From: Chloroflexota bacterium
Lineage (GTDB): Bacteria; Chloroflexota; Dehalococcoidia; Tepidiformales; Tepidiformaceae
Length of the DNA: 64,000 bases
NCBI GenBank assembly: GCA_016191435.1
Contig: JACPOQ010000032.1
Location: 310,001 to 374,000, forward strand
Direction: 5' to 3'
Shown here: positions 61,347 through 64,000 of the stretch, piece after piece
Layout of the letters: each line of letters begins with the position of its first letter
Numbering within the stretch: position 1 is the first letter of the stretch
Translations under genes and position numbers: made by a program
Notes under the pieces: model-generated
What the model saw: the letters and a program-made list of their open reading frames with translations, nothing else
The model's database searches: none
Told to the model about the DNA's origin: nothing

Positions 61347-61643
61347 CTAAATTCCCTCGAACAGTTCGATCTTGTCGCCCGGGACGAGCGTCACGATCGC
61401 CTTCTTCCAGTCTGGCCGGTTGGTAATCTTGCGGCCGAAACGCTTGGGCTTGCCCTTCATCTTCATGGTGTTCACTTCGGAGACGCGGACGTTGAAGGCG
61501 AGCTGGACGGCTTCCTTGATCTGGTTCTTGTTGGCGCGCACATCCACTTCGAAGACGTACTTGTCGAGCCCGGTGAGGACGGTCGTCTTCTCGGTGATGA
61601 TTGGGCGCAGCAGCACGCCGTAGGGGTGCAGTTCCTTAGGCAC
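61347..61643 (-). CDS. rplW: 50S ribosomal protein L23
   Basis: A 98-residue L23 with GTG start eight bases inside the end of rpl[21 protein letters not shown] and [20 protein letters not shown] are diagnostic; it docks signal recognition particle and trigger factor at the tunnel exit. Confidence 0.96.
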   Translation of the reverse strand: MPKELHPYGVLLRPIITEKTTVLTGLDKYVFEVDVRANKNQIKEAVQLAFNVRVSEVNTMKMKGKPKRFGRKITNRPDWKKAIVTLVPGDKIELFEGI

Positions 61644-62307
61644 TTGCGGCCTCCTGCTTTCGGCCGCGGTGCGGCCGGAGGTTCTGGCCGCCCCAGAGCG
61701 ACTCGATCTTGCGGACGGCGTCTTCGGTGAGGACGAGCTTGTGGGCGTTCACCAGGTCGACGACATTGAGGTTTGCGGCGGGGAGCGCGCGCACCACGTC
61801 GATGTTGCGGGCGGCGATCATCAGGTTCGCTTCGTGCTCGCCGCTGACGACCAACGCGCGCCGGTTGACGCCGAGCGTGTCGAGGAGCGCCTGCACCGGC
61901 CGGGTCTTCGGTTCGGCGGGCACGAGGCCCTCGACGACCATGATGGTGCCGCTGGCGGCGTGGTCGCTGAGCGCCGAGCGCAACGCGAGGCGGCGCATCT
62001 GGCGGGGCAGATCCTTGGCGAAACTGTGCGGGCGCGGGCCGAAGGCGACGCCACCGCCGACGTGGTGCGACGCGCGGATGCCGCCCTGGCGGGAGCGCCC
62101 GAGGCCCTTCTGCTTGCGGATCTTGACGGTCGAGCCCTCGACCTCGCCGCGTGTCTTCGTGCTGGCGTTACCGGAGCGGCGGTTCGCCATCTGGGCGACG
62201 TAGGCCTGGTGCAGCACGGACTTGTTGGGGACGATGCCGAAGACGTCGTCGGCCGCGTCGATGTGGCGCACCTGGGCGCCGGTCGCATCGAACACCGGGA
62301 GCTTCAT
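61636..62307 (-). CDS. rplD: 50S ribosomal protein L4
   Basis: A 223-residue L4: [19 protein letters not shown] and [20 protein letters not shown] with [22 protein letters not shown], the loop that lines the exit tunnel. In other bacteria L4 represses its own operon. The ATG overlaps the rplC stop (ATGA). Confidence 0.97.
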   Translation of the reverse strand: MKLPVFDATGAQVRHIDAADDVFGIVPNKSVLHQAYVAQMANRRSGNASTKTRGEVEGSTVKIRKQKGLGRSRQGGIRASHHVGGGVAFGPRPHSFAKDLPRQMRRLALRSALSDHAASGTIMVVEGLVPAEPKTRPVQALLDTLGVNRRALVVSGEHEANLMIAARNIDVVRALPAANLNVVDLVNAHKLVLTEDAVRKIESLWGGQNLRPHRGRKQEAASA

Positions 62308-62939
62308 TTCGATACCTTCCTGGCGCTACGGATGCGGACAAGCCCGCCCTTCGGCCCGGGCACGGAGCCGGCGACGAAAATCACGCCCTGGTCATCGTTG
62401 CGGCTGACAATTTCGAGGTTGCGCACGGTGACCTGTTGGGCGCCCATGTGGCCCGCCATGCGGGTGCCCTTGTAGACACGGCCGGGGGTGGTGCCGGAGC
62501 CGATGGAGCCCGGGGCGCGATGGCGGTCGCTCTGGCCATGGGTCTTGGGGCCGCCACTGAAGTTGTGGCGGCGAACGCCGCCCTGGAAGCCGCGGCCCTT
62601 GGAATCGGCGGTGACATCGACCTTCTCGCCCGGGTCGAACAGCTCGGCGCCGAGCTTGTCGCCGAGCGCGAGGGCCGCGCCGCCTGTGAGGCGGAACTCC
62701 GCGAGGTGACGGAGGTTCAGGCCGCCCGCGGCACGGAGGTGGCCGGCTTCGGGCTTGTTCAGCTTGCGCGCCTCAGCGAAGCCGACCTGGACGGCGGTGT
62801 AGCCGTCCTTTTCGGGCGTGCGGAGCTGGGTGACGTAGCAGGGGCCGACGGCGACGGCCGTAGTGCCGCGCAGGCGGCCACGGGCATCGAACACCTGGAC
62901 GGTACCCAACTTGCGACCGAGAAGTCCTTCGATAGTCAT
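62304..62939 (-). CDS. rplC: 50S ribosomal protein L3
   Basis: A 211-residue L3: [20 protein letters not shown] start, [20 protein letters not shown] and [19 protein letters not shown], then [10 protein letters not shown]. It approaches the peptidyl-transferase centre. Five bases after rpsJ. Confidence 0.97.
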   Translation of the reverse strand: MTIEGLLGRKLGTVQVFDARGRLRGTTAVAVGPCYVTQLRTPEKDGYTAVQVGFAEARKLNKPEAGHLRAAGGLNLRHLAEFRLTGGAALALGDKLGAELFDPGEKVDVTADSKGRGFQGGVRRHNFSGGPKTHGQSDRHRAPGSIGSGTTPGRVYKGTRMAGHMGAQQVTVRNLEIVSRNDDQGVIFVAGSVPGPKGGLVRIRSARKVSK

Positions 62940-62944
62940 GGCGG

Positions 62945-63253
62945 CTACAGTTTGATCTCGATATCGACGCCGCTCGGCAGCTGCAGCCGCATAAGCGTGT
63001 CGACGGTCTTGGAGGTCGGCTCGAGGATATCGATGAGCCGCTTGTGGGTGCGGATCTCGAACTGTTCGCGCGAGTCCTTATAGACGTGCGGGCTGCGAAT
63101 GACGCAGAACTTTTCGATGGCGGTGGGAAGAGGCACCGGGCCGGCGACAGCCGCGCCCGTCCGCTCCGCGGCTTCGACAATCTGCCGGGCCGACTGGTCG
63201 AGCAGGCGATGGTCGTACGCCTTTAGCTTGATCCGTATCTGTTGACGAGCCAT
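62945..63253 (-). CDS. rpsJ: 30S ribosomal protein S10
   Basis: A 102-residue S10: [19 protein letters not shown]-like start (here [16 protein letters not shown]), [20 protein letters not shown] and [17 protein letters not shown]. It also works as the transcription-antitermination factor NusE. A 22-base gap separates it from tuf, so it is likely co-transcribed with it. Confidence 0.97.
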   Translation of the reverse strand: MARQQIRIKLKAYDHRLLDQSARQIVEAAERTGAAVAGPVPLPTAIEKFCVIRSPHVYKDSREQFEIRTHKRLIDILEPTSKTVDTLMRLQLPSGVDIEIKL

Positions 63254-63275
63254 GGTGCCGTCCCTTCTCCGAAAA

Positions 63276-64000
<725 letters not shown>

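Overview
The window is a GC-rich bacterial chromosome segment, densely coding, with many ATGA/TGATG gene overlaps. The gene content suggests a Chloroflexota bacterium, possibly Dehalococcoidia-like: luciferase-like flavin/F420 oxidoreductases, a methylmalonyl-CoA cluster with three VOC proteins, Uma2 proteins, AOR, and cdaA-cdaR linked to der-plsY-gpsA. The phylum is an inference from gene content; no rRNA is present. Most genes lie on the minus strand.

Layout. 1-7106 (minus): argF, then the c-di-AMP pair cdaA-cdaR run into der, plsY, gpsA, a HEAT-repeat gene and a Nudix gene cut by the left edge. 7205-7807 (plus): a zinc-ribbon gene, then tRNA-Trp, tRNA-Leu(GAG) and tRNA-Cys with a shared terminator. 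7819-11872: GMC oxidoreductase, a two-gene NDP-forming acyl-CoA synthetase, and rpsU, which appears to start at CTG. 12061-20488: nitroreductase, two Uma2 genes around an enoyl-CoA hydratase, uvrC, and a LLM/HAD/IMPase/LLM cluster. 20500-24081 (minus): DUF2344, GNAT, histidine phosphatase, FtsB-like, tilS.

24186-26603 is an AT-richer island encoding a tandem-HTH protein, a membrane-anchored secreted protein and a secreted metzincin-like protease with an unusual zinc site. 26850-32664 (minus) is a methylmalonyl-CoA module: Usp, mutase large subunit, DinB-like, epimerase, two further VOC proteins, B12 subunit, MeaB. 33030-45669 is mixed metabolism: epoxide hydrolases, pyrD, a CopZ-like metallochaperone operon, aldehyde ferredoxin oxidoreductase, MFS, panE, VapBC and cupin.

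45802-64000 (minus) is one uninterrupted S10-spc-alpha ribosomal superoperon, from a partial tuf through rpsJ...rplO-secY-adk-map-infA-rpmJ-rpsM-rpsK-rpsD-rpoA-rplQ-truA-rplM-rpsI, ending at a hairpin terminator.

Annotation notes: several starts were moved inward to sites supported by ribosome-binding sites, overlaps or family alignment. Several genes have a -10 element only 6-7 bases before the start codon, implying leaderless mRNAs. The long open frames antisense to nearly every gene are a by-product of the high G+C content and are not annotated.
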